Source of the DNA: CAMLLJ01 sp035759585
GTDB taxonomy: Bacteria > Gemmatimonadota > Gemmatimonadetes > Gemmatimonadales > GWC2-71-9
Length of the DNA: 5,609 nt
Assembly: GCA_035759585.1 (NCBI GenBank)
Contig: DASTUP010000204.1
Location: 1 to 5,609 of the forward strand
Direction of reading: 5' to 3'
Shown: positions 1-5,609 of the stretch, one piece after another
How positions within the stretch are numbered: the stretch's first letter is position 1
Layout of the letters: each line of letters opens with the position of its first letter
Position numbers and translations under genes: made by a program
The notes under the pieces: generated by a model
The model's database searches: none
What the model was told of the DNA's origin: nothing
The model's input: only the letters and a program-made list of their open reading frames with translations

Positions 1-560
1 AGCCACGTTCCCGCAGGTCCCCCTGCGAGCCCGCCGAAGATGATGCCGATCGTCGCGGCGGCGAGGGCGAGCGGTGCCGCGCCGCGCAGGCCGGCGTCCT
101 CGAACACCGGCGCGAAGGCCATCCCGGTCGCGGGCCCGCCGACCAGCGTGACGGATCCCGCCATCACGCCGAGGAGGGGGTGGGCGTCGAACAGGCTGGC
201 GATCCCCATGCCGAGAAAATTCTGCACGAAGCAGAAGGCCGTGGCGAGCAGCAGGAAGACGCCGACCTGGATTCCGCCGGCCCGCAGGAGCGCGAGGCTC
301 GCGCCCATGCCGATGGATGTGAAGAAGGCGACGCTGAGGAGTGGCTGCGCGCTCGTGTCGAGCGTGAGCGAATATCCGAGCTCGCGCGCGACCACGACGG
401 CACCGGTGAAGAGCAGGCCCCCGATCACCGCCGCCGGGATGTTCAGCCGGTCGAGCCAGGCGAGCCGGCGGCGCAGAAGAATGCCGCCGAAGTAGACGAC
501 GGCGGCGAGGGTCAGGGTCTGCAGGAGGTCCAGCTCGAGAGTCCCGTTCATCGGCACCAT
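1..560 (-). CDS. gltS: Sodium/glutamate symporter GltS-like, N-terminal half (3' end off window)
   Basis: Predicted inner-membrane carrier of the ESS (glutamate:Na+ symporter) family, which imports glutamate with sodium. The visible 186 residues align by eye with the first half of E. coli GltS (about 400 residues). Matching landmarks are LNIPAAVIGGLL at residues 39-50, an AFFTSIGMGASL block at 78-89, VQNFLGMGIASL at 112-123, a PLLGVMAGS block at 128-136 and ATIGIIFGGLAGGP at 169-182. Hydrophobic segments lie near residues 11-29, 43-58, 74-92, 98-122, 128-150 and 163-182. The usual GGHGT loop of the first repeat reads GGPAT here (residues 141-145), so substrate specificity may differ. The start is uncertain: ATG at 560 and in-frame ATG at 551 are both open and neither has a good Shine-Dalgarno; the shorter form fits the E. 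coli N-terminus slightly better. The gene diverges from the small membrane-protein gene at 726. Family assignment is strong; glutamate as substrate is inferred. Confidence 0.9.
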   Translation of the reverse strand, partial: MVPMNGTLELDLLQTLTLAAVVYFGGILLRRRLAWLDRLNIPAAVIGGLLFTGAVVVARELGYSLTLDTSAQPLLSVAFFTSIGMGASLALLRAGGIQVGVFLLLATAFCFVQNFLGMGIASLFDAHPLLGVMAGSVTLVGGPATGMAFAPVFEDAGLRGAAPLALAAATIGIIFGGLAGGPAGTW

Positions 561-676
561 GATGCACGTGATCGTCGGATTCGGCCAGTGGGCAGCGGCT
601 CCGGACGGTACCGCGATGACGCGAGCTGTGTGATGCCGGTTGCAGACGGCCGGGCACCCGAGTGGCAGGTTACGTG

Positions 677-706
677 CGGCGCCTCATCGAATGGCAGGAG
701 GCGCCG
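677..706. promoter_or_regulatory. GC-rich hairpin in the divergent intergenic region, just upstream of an RBS
   Basis: CGGCGCCTC (677-685) and GAGGCGCCG (698-706) are perfect reverse complements separated by a 12-nt loop. The right arm ends 10 nt before the GGAGG ribosome binding site of the small membrane-protein gene. It could be a leader hairpin affecting translation or mRNA stability, or a DNA-level operator. There is no U-tract, so it is not an intrinsic terminator. The function is not known from sequence. The rest of 561-725 shows no clear sigma-70 promoter on either strand. Confidence 0.45.
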
Positions 707-716
707 TCAATCCCTC

Positions 717-721
717 GGAGG
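717..721 (+). promoter_or_regulatory. Ribosome binding site of the 55-residue membrane protein
   Basis: A GGAGG motif lies four bases (CACC) before the ATG at 726. The spacing is short but usable. It settles the start at 726, since the open frame continues far upstream into the antisense of gltS. Confidence 0.75.
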
Positions 722-725
722 CACC

Positions 726-893
726 ATGCATATCCTCGCGTGGATCGGTATCGCGCTGCTGGTCTGCTGGACGATTCTGGCGCTCGGGCTCGGGATCCTG
801 AGCGCGATCGTTCATGTCTTTGCCGTGGTGGGCCTGATCCTGCTGGTCTGGGGTCTCGCGAAGCGGTCGAAAATGCTCGGCTCGAGGATCTGA
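726..893 (+). CDS. Small two-helix membrane protein, lmo0937/DUF5670-like
   Basis: A 55-residue very hydrophobic protein of unknown function, predicted to sit in the inner membrane. The first transmembrane helix spans about residues 3-25 and the second about 28-45, joined by a tight turn (S26-A27). A basic tail follows (K46, R47, K49, R54), which would favour a cytoplasmic C-terminus. The short length, the two-helix hairpin and a histidine at the start of helix two (H30 in IVHVFAVVGLILL) resemble the lmo0937/DUF5670 family of tiny membrane proteins. In my experience these are common in soil and stress-tolerant bacteria, but their role is not established. The start at 726 is supported by a GGAGG site; the same frame is open upstream only because it lies antisense to gltS. 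The stop (891-893) is 25 bp from the converging stop of the amidohydrolase gene. The gene looks monocistronic. Coding status is well supported; the family call is by similarity in shape and motif. Confidence 0.82.
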   Translation: MHILAWIGIALLVCWTILALGLGILSAIVHVFAVVGLILLVWGLAKRSKMLGSRI

Positions 894-918
894 GGAATCG
901 GAGCACCGGTACGGCAAA

Positions 919-3900
919 TCAGTGATGGCGCTCGCGCAGCCTGCGCCGATCGACCACCCTGCCCCCCTGGATCACGTGCGTGATCCGCCGGGTGTTCCAG
1001 ATCTCCGCCGTCGGGTCCCGGTCGAGGATGACCAGGTCCGCAAGCTTGCCTACCTCGACGGTCCCGAGATCCTCCTCGGCGCCCATGATCCGGGCGGCGT
1101 TCAGCGTTGCCGCGCGGATCGCCTCGAGCGGCGAGAGCCCGGCGGCAACCAGCTCCTCCATTTCCATGTGCACGCCCGTCGGCAGTTGCCAGATGTCGGT
1201 GCCCGTTCCGACCGTCACCCCTGCCCGTGACAGGGTGCGAGCAGCCTGCCGAGCGCCGTTGGCGGCTCGATTCATTTCCCGGCGCCGCGCCGAGTCCATG
1301 CCGGTCATCCAGCCGAAGCTGCCGGGCTCCGGCAGAAACGGCCTGACCTCGGCGTCTGCATCGAGCATGGCCGCACGTTCGAGTCGCGCGGCAAAGGCCG
1401 GGTACGAAATCGTCGGTACGACGGCGATTCCACCAGCTCGATAGAGCTGCACGATGTCGTCGTACGGAGCGCCGCCGCCGCGCGGGGGGCAGAAACCGAT
1501 GTGCTCCTGCGCATCGATGCCGGCAGCCACCAGCGGCAGTGGGTGGGCGCAGTGACCGGTTGCCCGCATTCCACGGCGATGCCCTTCCATGACGAGCCGG
1601 GCATTGATGTCCCACCGCCGAAACGTCCGCGTCTTGACGTGCTGGGCCCCGAAGAGCGCAGCGAGTGCGATACTCCGAGCCGCGTGCCCGGAATCCGCTT
1701 CCGGCTCGATGCCGAGACCATCCTCGGTATCCCATGCCCAATCGGTGTAGAGCTGGAAGCCTCCATATGCCAGCCGCGGGCCGGCGAACGCCCCCGACGC
1801 GACCCCTTCGGCATGGGCCACGAGCGGCGCCAGCGGCGCGCCCTGGTCGCGCAGGGTGGTGATGCCAAAATAGAGGAACCCCGGCGCCAGGTCGGGGCGA
1901 TACAGATGCGCGTGGAGGTCCACGAGTCCCGGCATCACGTACCCGCCCGCGGCATCGAGAACTTCGCGCGCCGGATCACGCCTCGACCCACCGTCGAGTG
2001 CACCGACGGGGGCGATGGCGGCAACCCTTCCACCTTCCAGAAGGATGTCGCGCGGTGCGGTCGCCGGCGCACCGGTGCCATCGACGATCCGCGCGTTCCG
2101 GATGAGCAGTGGCCGCGGGGTCGGCGGAGTATAGGAAAGGGGCCAGCCGAGCCGCCGTTCGCGCCCGTCCGTCTCGCGTAGCCGGAGACCTCCTTCCGAG
2201 ACGAACAGCAGCGTGCCGTCGGCCGCCGCGGAAAGGAACATCGCGGGATCCGCGCCGAGAGGGATGGGCGAATGCACCGACTCGGCGGCGACCGGCGCGA
2301 GCCAGAGCCGTGCATGGCGGATGTATGCGAGCCCGTTCGGCGTCCACCGCATGTAGAGCGGAGAGTCGGGGAAGCCGGCGAGGGTCCGGCGCTTCCCGTC
2401 GAGCGCCGTCTCGATCCCCTCGGTCGGCGAACCGGGGCTCCATCCTCCGGCAGTCCGGAGGAGCGCGTCGGATCGCGGAGACCAGACCGGAACGTCGGCG
2501 GTCGAGGCGGTCCAGGGCAGCGCGAGGGAATCGAGCAGCTTCGTGTCTGAGACCTCGTCCAGATTTCGCACCCGCGCGCTCGCAACCCGGAGATGCGCAG
2601 CGCCGCCGCCCGGCTCGTGCACGAATGCGATGTGCCGTCCGTCGGGGGAGAACGCCGGGAACACCTCACGGCCCGGCATTGCCGTCACGCGATACGTCGC
2701 ACCGCTCGCGACGTCGGCTGCATGGATGTCTTCTTCGCCGAACCGCCCCGCCGACCATGCGACGATGCCGCCGGGCGACCAGGTGAGGTGCCTCGCGCTC
2801 GGTGGCACGTCGGTCACCGCCCTGGGGCGGCCGTCGACCGGCATCACCCAGAGCTTTCCGAGCGCGAGCATCGCGATGCGCGCTCCGTCCGGCGCGAGTG
2901 CGAGACCGGTAAAGCCGCGGGCCGGCTCGGCGCGGCCTGGAACGGGGAAATGCGCCTGCGGAAGCTCGCGCCGAGGCCGCTGGAAGGTGAGCTCTGCCGT
3001 GAATGGGACTTCCACCGGCTTCCGGGCGGGCCAGGCAATTTTCCAGATCCGACCATCCGCCGCGTAGACCACATGGCCGTCCGGCGTCCAGCGAATTCGC
3101 GTCGGCGACACATCCGCGTGTGAAGTGAGAGGTATCGGCTTTGCGTCGCGTGTCGCATCCTGCACCCAGACCTGCACCACGCCTGACGAGTCAGCCGCGA
3201 AGTACGCAATGCGGCGCCCTTCCGGTGCGAATGCCGGCGCGAACACCGCTGTTCCCTCGGGGGTGAGCGGCGTCGCCGTACCGCCATCGCGGCCCACCAC
3301 CCACAGCCGTCCGCCCGCGCCAACTCGCGGCATGGCTTCGACGAAGGCGATCCGCTCGCCGTCCGGATGCCATGCGGGATCGCGAACGCGAGAGGACGGG
3401 ACGCCCTCGATCCGCAGCCGGCGCGTCGACCCGCCGTCGGGATCGAGCAGCTCGAGGGTGCTCGCCCATTCCGCACTCCCGTCCGTCACCGGAGCGACAC
3501 GGGAGAAGACGATCGTGCCACCATCCGGAGACCACGCAGCGCTCCCCTCGAAGCCATCGGGGTCGGCGAGCTGTGTCAGCTGCCGCGGCGGCCCGTCGCC
3601 CTCCAGCAGCCAGAGACCGGTGCGGCCATGCCGCTCGGCCCGGAAGACGATCCGGCGCCCGTCTGGGGAGTACGACGGATCGGAATCCTCGGCCGTATCC
3701 CGTACCGCGTCGGTAAGCGGGCGCGCGGCGCCTCCGTTCTCCCTCATCTCCCACAGCTGGCCGAGCAGATCGAAGGCGATCCGTCCATCGGCCGCGACGT
3801 CCAGGGCGAGCGCCGTTCCCTCGGCAACGCGGATCGAGATCGTTTCGGTCGATGGAATTGCCGGCGCCGGCGCACGCGGCGGCGGCACCGGGGATCCGCT

Positions 3901-3954
3901 GCAGGCGCCGAGGAGGGGCAGGATGACGAGCAGCAGGCGGCGGGGAAGCTGCAT
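919..3954 (-). CDS. Lipoprotein: TolB-like (PD40) beta-propeller fused to metal-dependent amidohydrolase
   Basis: A 1011-residue predicted envelope hydrolase of unknown substrate. Residues 1-18 form a lipoprotein signal (two arginines, a hydrophobic core, lipobox LGAC with C18); S19 at +2 favours outer-membrane sorting, followed by a Pro/Ala linker. Residues about 40-605 carry repeated WD40-like PD40 strands with SPDG-type turns near 96, 142, 196, 243, 290, 354, 393, 436, 492, 538 and 577, so roughly eleven blades, probably more than one propeller. Residues about 615-1005 are an amidohydrolase domain of the imidazolonepropionase-related type (COG1228). They hold HAH (681-683), K774 as candidate carboxylated lysine, H801 in GHCAHP, H818 in QEHIG and D920 in GTGTD, followed by a C-terminal beta segment LADLVILDRDP. 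All expected metal ligands are present, so it is likely active. Such propeller-amidohydrolase fusions occur in several phyla and are often labelled dipeptidase-like; a peptide or cyclic amide substrate is only a guess. The ATG at 3954 has a strong Shine-Dalgarno. It lies 81 bp downstream of the kinase-like gene and is probably in the same operon. Confidence 0.95.
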   Translation of the reverse strand: MQLPRRLLLVILPLLGACSGSPVPPPRAPAPAIPSTETISIRVAEGTALALDVAADGRIAFDLLGQLWEMRENGGAARPLTDAVRDTAEDSDPSYSPDGRRIVFRAERHGRTGLWLLEGDGPPRQLTQLADPDGFEGSAAWSPDGGTIVFSRVAPVTDGSAEWASTLELLDPDGGSTRRLRIEGVPSSRVRDPAWHPDGERIAFVEAMPRVGAGGRLWVVGRDGGTATPLTPEGTAVFAPAFAPEGRRIAYFAADSSGVVQVWVQDATRDAKPIPLTSHADVSPTRIRWTPDGHVVYAADGRIWKIAWPARKPVEVPFTAELTFQRPRRELPQAHFPVPGRAEPARGFTGLALAPDGARIAMLALGKLWVMPVDGRPRAVTDVPPSARHLTWSPGGIVAWSAGRFGEEDIHAADVASGATYRVTAMPGREVFPAFSPDGRHIAFVHEPGGGAAHLRVASARVRNLDEVSDTKLLDSLALPWTASTADVPVWSPRSDALLRTAGGWSPGSPTEGIETALDGKRRTLAGFPDSPLYMRWTPNGLAYIRHARLWLAPVAAESVHSPIPLGADPAMFLSAAADGTLLFVSEGGLRLRETDGRERRLGWPLSYTPPTPRPLLIRNARIVDGTGAPATAPRDILLEGGRVAAIAPVGALDGGSRRDPAREVLDAAGGYVMPGLVDLHAHLYRPDLAPGFLYFGITTLRDQGAPLAPLVAHAEGVASGAFAGPRLAYGGFQLYTDWAWDTEDGLGIEPEADSGHAARSIALAALFGAQHVKTRTFRRWDINARLVMEGHRRGMRATGHCAHPLPLVAAGIDAQEHIGFCPPRGGGAPYDDIVQLYRAGGIAVVPTISYPAFAARLERAAMLDADAEVRPFLPEPGSFGWMTGMDSARRREMNRAANGARQAARTLSRAGVTVGTGTDIWQLPTGVHMEMEELVAAGLSPLEAIRAATLNAARIMGAEEDLGTVEVGKLADLVILDRDPTAEIWNTRRITHVIQGGRVVDRRRLRERHH

Positions 3955-3957
3955 GGT

Positions 3958-3964
3958 CTCCTCC
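3958..3964 (-). promoter_or_regulatory. Ribosome binding site of the propeller-amidohydrolase gene
   Basis: On the minus strand GGAGGAG ends three bases before the ATG at 3954 (GGAGG with five-base spacing). It fixes the start, which also yields a complete lipoprotein signal peptide. The remaining 81-bp gap to the upstream gene shows no clear promoter or terminator. Confidence 0.8.
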
Positions 3965-4035
3965 GGTCGGAGTTCATGCGACTCTTCAGCGGAATGAATC
4001 TGGCGCGGGACCGGGCCGACGGTAAGGCGGAGGCA

Positions 4036-5609
4036 TCAGTCGGGGCCCTCGTCCACTATATCCACGTCGAAAGGGAGACCGTCATGGCCCACGACTTCGT
4101 CTTCCGACGGATCGATGAAGAGCCTCACCACGCGGGTGTCGCGGCCATCGATGACGCGCTCGAACGTGACCTGCCCCTCCCGGCCTCCGGTGCGGATCCG
4201 GAGTCGCGCGCTCTCCGGTGAGAGCTGCGTGAATCCCGCGACGTCCCGGCGCTTCGGGTAGGTGTGGACATCGATCTCCCGGGCGAGGAATCGATAGTAC
4301 TGCTCGGCGTACTCGGCGAGCTGCTGCCTGCGAGCCCTGATTCCGCGGACGAGCCGCGCGCGCTCGAGGGCCACGAACGGCGCGGGCAGCTCCTCCACGG
4401 CCGCCTCGATCACGGAATCCGGAAGCGCAGCCTGTACGTCGCGCGCCGCCGACACGAAGTCCCCGCGCTCCAGCTGGTTCAGGATGATTCGATCGATCTC
4501 ACGAGCGGATCGTGCAAGGCGGGCCACCGGCGGGAACTCGTCCGCGAAGCCCACATAGCTCGGGAACACGACCCGGGCGACGGCCGCGGTGAAGCCGTCG
4601 ATGTGTCCGAGCGCCCAGTCCCGATCCTCCGGGATCGGCCGCCATGTCGTTTTTCCATCGACGATCCGGCGCCCCCACCGCCACTGGCCGGGATGCCGGT
4701 CCCAATCGCCCACGAGAAAATCGAGCAGCCGGACTCTCAGGTAGGTTTCGCCGTCAAAATTGCTGTTCGGATCGGTCCGCACGGTGTCGAAGGCGAAGTC
4801 GCTTCCAACGATGCGTGCATAGCCGCCGAATCCCGGGCGCCCGCCGCTCCGCTCGTCGGCGTGCACCGCGAAGAGACCCACGCGCCCGGCGAACAACGCA
4901 CGATACTGGCCGAGGCGGGGATCGTTCGGCATGACGACGGCCACGGGCCTCGGCGCGCTGATCTCCAGCGCATCCTGCAGGCTCGCGACGACGACGGCGC
5001 TGAACGGCAGCTGCGCCGCCATCTGGTCGTCGAACAGGTCGCCGACCGGTCCGTCGCGCAGCCGCTCGGGAAGCATCAGCGCCTGCTTCACCACCGGGCG
5101 GAAATCGTACTCGAGGCCGTCACGGCCGGTGAGCCGGAGCCCGACCGTCTGCCTGCCGCCGACGATCTCCTTCGGATGGAGGCCGCCGGCCACCGAGTCG
5201 AGGTCGAGCACCGGCAGTCGCACCGGCACCTGCCAGAGATGCCGGTTGAGATCGCCGGCAAACAGCCGGCGCAGCTTCCCTGCCGGATAGGTTCGTCCGG
5301 GCGTGGTCGTGACGGAGTCGATCCCGTGCAGCAGCACGCGCGCGGGCACTGCGACCGGCGCAAGCTCGGCATCCGCCGGGTCCGCGGAATCGACGGTCGT
5401 GATGCGCGCTTCATCCGTCCACCATGGCGTTCCAGGCGCGACCGTGTCGGGCGAGACGGGCGCCAGCTCGCGCGGCCGCTTCGATGGACCCAGGAGCGAT
5501 GCCGAGTAGACGATCTCGAACGCGTTGGCACCTTCCGCCATACACTGCCCGAGCGCATCGTCCGGCCCATCGCACTTGAGCCACTGCCGGTCCCCGCCGA
5601 CGACGAAGA
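4036..5609 (-). CDS. Predicted exported Fam20/HipA-like kinase-fold protein, C-terminal part (5' end off window)
   Basis: Large protein without a recognised gene name. The frame is open to the right edge: 22 codons precede the first in-frame ATG at 5541, with no stop, so that ATG is almost certainly internal. Numbering from it (M=1), residues about 85-340 match a domain I recall from large Bacteroidota/Gemmatimonadota envelope proteins annotated as metallophosphoesterase or BamA-like. Landmarks are YPAGKLRRLFAG (85-96), LWQVPVRLPVLDL (102-114), GGRQTVGLRL (128-137), MPNDPRLGQY (204-213), LLDFLVGDWDRH (272-283) and PIPEDRDWAL (302-311). GDWDRH plus DRD resembles the catalytic loop and metal-binding motif of Fam20-type secreted kinases (GNMDRHHYE then DNG in human Fam20C). 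D281 would be the catalytic aspartate, D306 the metal ligand and K152 a candidate ATP lysine. Residues 350-430 are helical; 435-501 are beta-rich. No C-terminal barrel follows. Two cysteines lie at -12 and -1 relative to M1. Export and any N-terminal domain cannot be seen. Kinase activity is inferred. Confidence 0.88.
   Translation of the reverse strand, partial: FVVGGDRQWLKCDGPDDALGQCMAEGANAFEIVYSASLLGPSKRPRELAPVSPDTVAPGTPWWTDEARITTVDSADPADAELAPVAVPARVLLHGIDSVTTTPGRTYPAGKLRRLFAGDLNRHLWQVPVRLPVLDLDSVAGGLHPKEIVGGRQTVGLRLTGRDGLEYDFRPVVKQALMLPERLRDGPVGDLFDDQMAAQLPFSAVVVASLQDALEISAPRPVAVVMPNDPRLGQYRALFAGRVGLFAVHADERSGGRPGFGGYARIVGSDFAFDTVRTDPNSNFDGETYLRVRLLDFLVGDWDRHPGQWRWGRRIVDGKTTWRPIPEDRDWALGHIDGFTAAVARVVFPSYVGFADEFPPVARLARSAREIDRIILNQLERGDFVSAARDVQAALPDSVIEAAVEELPAPFVALERARLVRGIRARRQQLAEYAEQYYRFLAREIDVHTYPKRRDVAGFTQLSPESARLRIRTGGREGQVTFERVIDGRDTRVVRLFIDPSEDEVVGHDGLPFDVDIVDEGPD

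Noticed and set aside
561..573. Near-palindrome around CACGTG beside the gltS start
   Set aside because: The arms are asymmetric by one base and the core is only six bases. There is no second copy, so an operator call is not supported.
640..671. Possible -35 box TTGCAG for the small membrane-protein gene
   Set aside because: No acceptable -10 hexamer is found at 16-18 bp spacing; the best candidates around 663-671 match poorly.
180..725. Upstream extension of the frame containing the 55-residue membrane protein
   Set aside because: This part is antisense to gltS and charged/low-complexity. The RBS and the hydrophobic family-like sequence begin at 726.
876..886. Possible weak minus-strand terminator (4-bp stem CTCG/CGAG followed by CATTTT) within the end of the small gene
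   Set aside because: A four-base-pair stem with a three-base loop and an interrupted T-run is too weak to call in GC-rich DNA.
927..947. GC-rich inverted repeat (GGCGC/GCGCC) at the 3' end of the amidohydrolase gene
   Set aside because: It is inside coding sequence (the Arg-rich C-terminus), has a short stem with an 11-nt loop and no T-tract. Chance is a sufficient explanation.
812..1741. Minus-strand open frame of 309 codons inside the amidohydrolase gene
   Set aside because: It overlaps the amidohydrolase domain in another frame. The Arg/Gly/His-rich translation has no domain features, whereas the main frame has every catalytic motif.
3125..3997. Plus-strand open frame of 290 codons opposite the amidohydrolase gene
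   Set aside because: It is the antisense of the clear lipoprotein coding region. Its translation is low-complexity (Ser/Arg/Pro-rich) without recognisable motifs. Long antisense frames are common in high-GC DNA.
3979..4038. Short frame starting at the overlapping TGATG at the end of the kinase-like gene (16 codons)
   Set aside because: It is Pro/Arg-rich and too short, lacks its own RBS and has no family resemblance. It does not look like a barrel remnant or a translationally coupled gene.
3367..4221. Plus-strand open frame of 284 codons spanning the junction of the two large minus-strand genes
   Set aside because: It lies antisense to both genes, has no RBS or family motif and shows biased Arg/Gly/Ala composition. 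It is a shadow of GC-rich coding.

Overview
This window looks like chromosomal DNA of a high-GC, Gram-negative, probably free-living bacterium. By eye the GC content is about two thirds, and the codon third positions are mostly G or C. The outer-membrane-type lipoprotein signal, the large periplasmic propeller-amidohydrolase fusion and the exported kinase-like protein suggest a Gemmatimonadota-like or related soil/sediment lineage. That placement is an inference from gene types; there is no rRNA or other marker here.

Layout from left to right. (1) Positions 1-560, minus strand: the N-terminal half of a GltS-type sodium/glutamate symporter, cut by the left edge. (2) Positions 561-725: a divergent intergenic region holding a perfect 9-bp-stem hairpin just upstream of a ribosome binding site. 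(3) Positions 726-893, plus strand: a 55-residue two-helix membrane protein resembling the lmo0937/DUF5670 family. (4) Positions 919-3954, minus strand: a 1011-residue predicted lipoprotein with a TolB-like (PD40) beta-propeller N-terminal region and a metal-dependent amidohydrolase C-terminal domain, with all metal-ligand positions present. (5) Positions 4036-5609, minus strand: the C-terminal part of a large protein, cut by the right edge, with a catalytic-loop signature like that of secreted Fam20/HipA-type kinases.

Genes 5 and 4 lie in the same direction with an 81-bp gap and are probably co-transcribed (5 then 4). The 55-residue gene converges on the amidohydrolase, with only 25 bp between stop codons, and diverges from gltS. 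No mobile elements, tRNA/rRNA genes, CRISPR arrays or convincing intrinsic terminators were seen.

The most noteworthy item is the kinase-like protein. In relatives as I recall them, this domain sits between a metallophosphoesterase and a BamA-like beta-barrel. Here the protein stops right after the kinase-like domain and a short beta-rich tail, with no barrel. It is followed at once by a lipoprotein hydrolase, so the pair may act together in the cell envelope.
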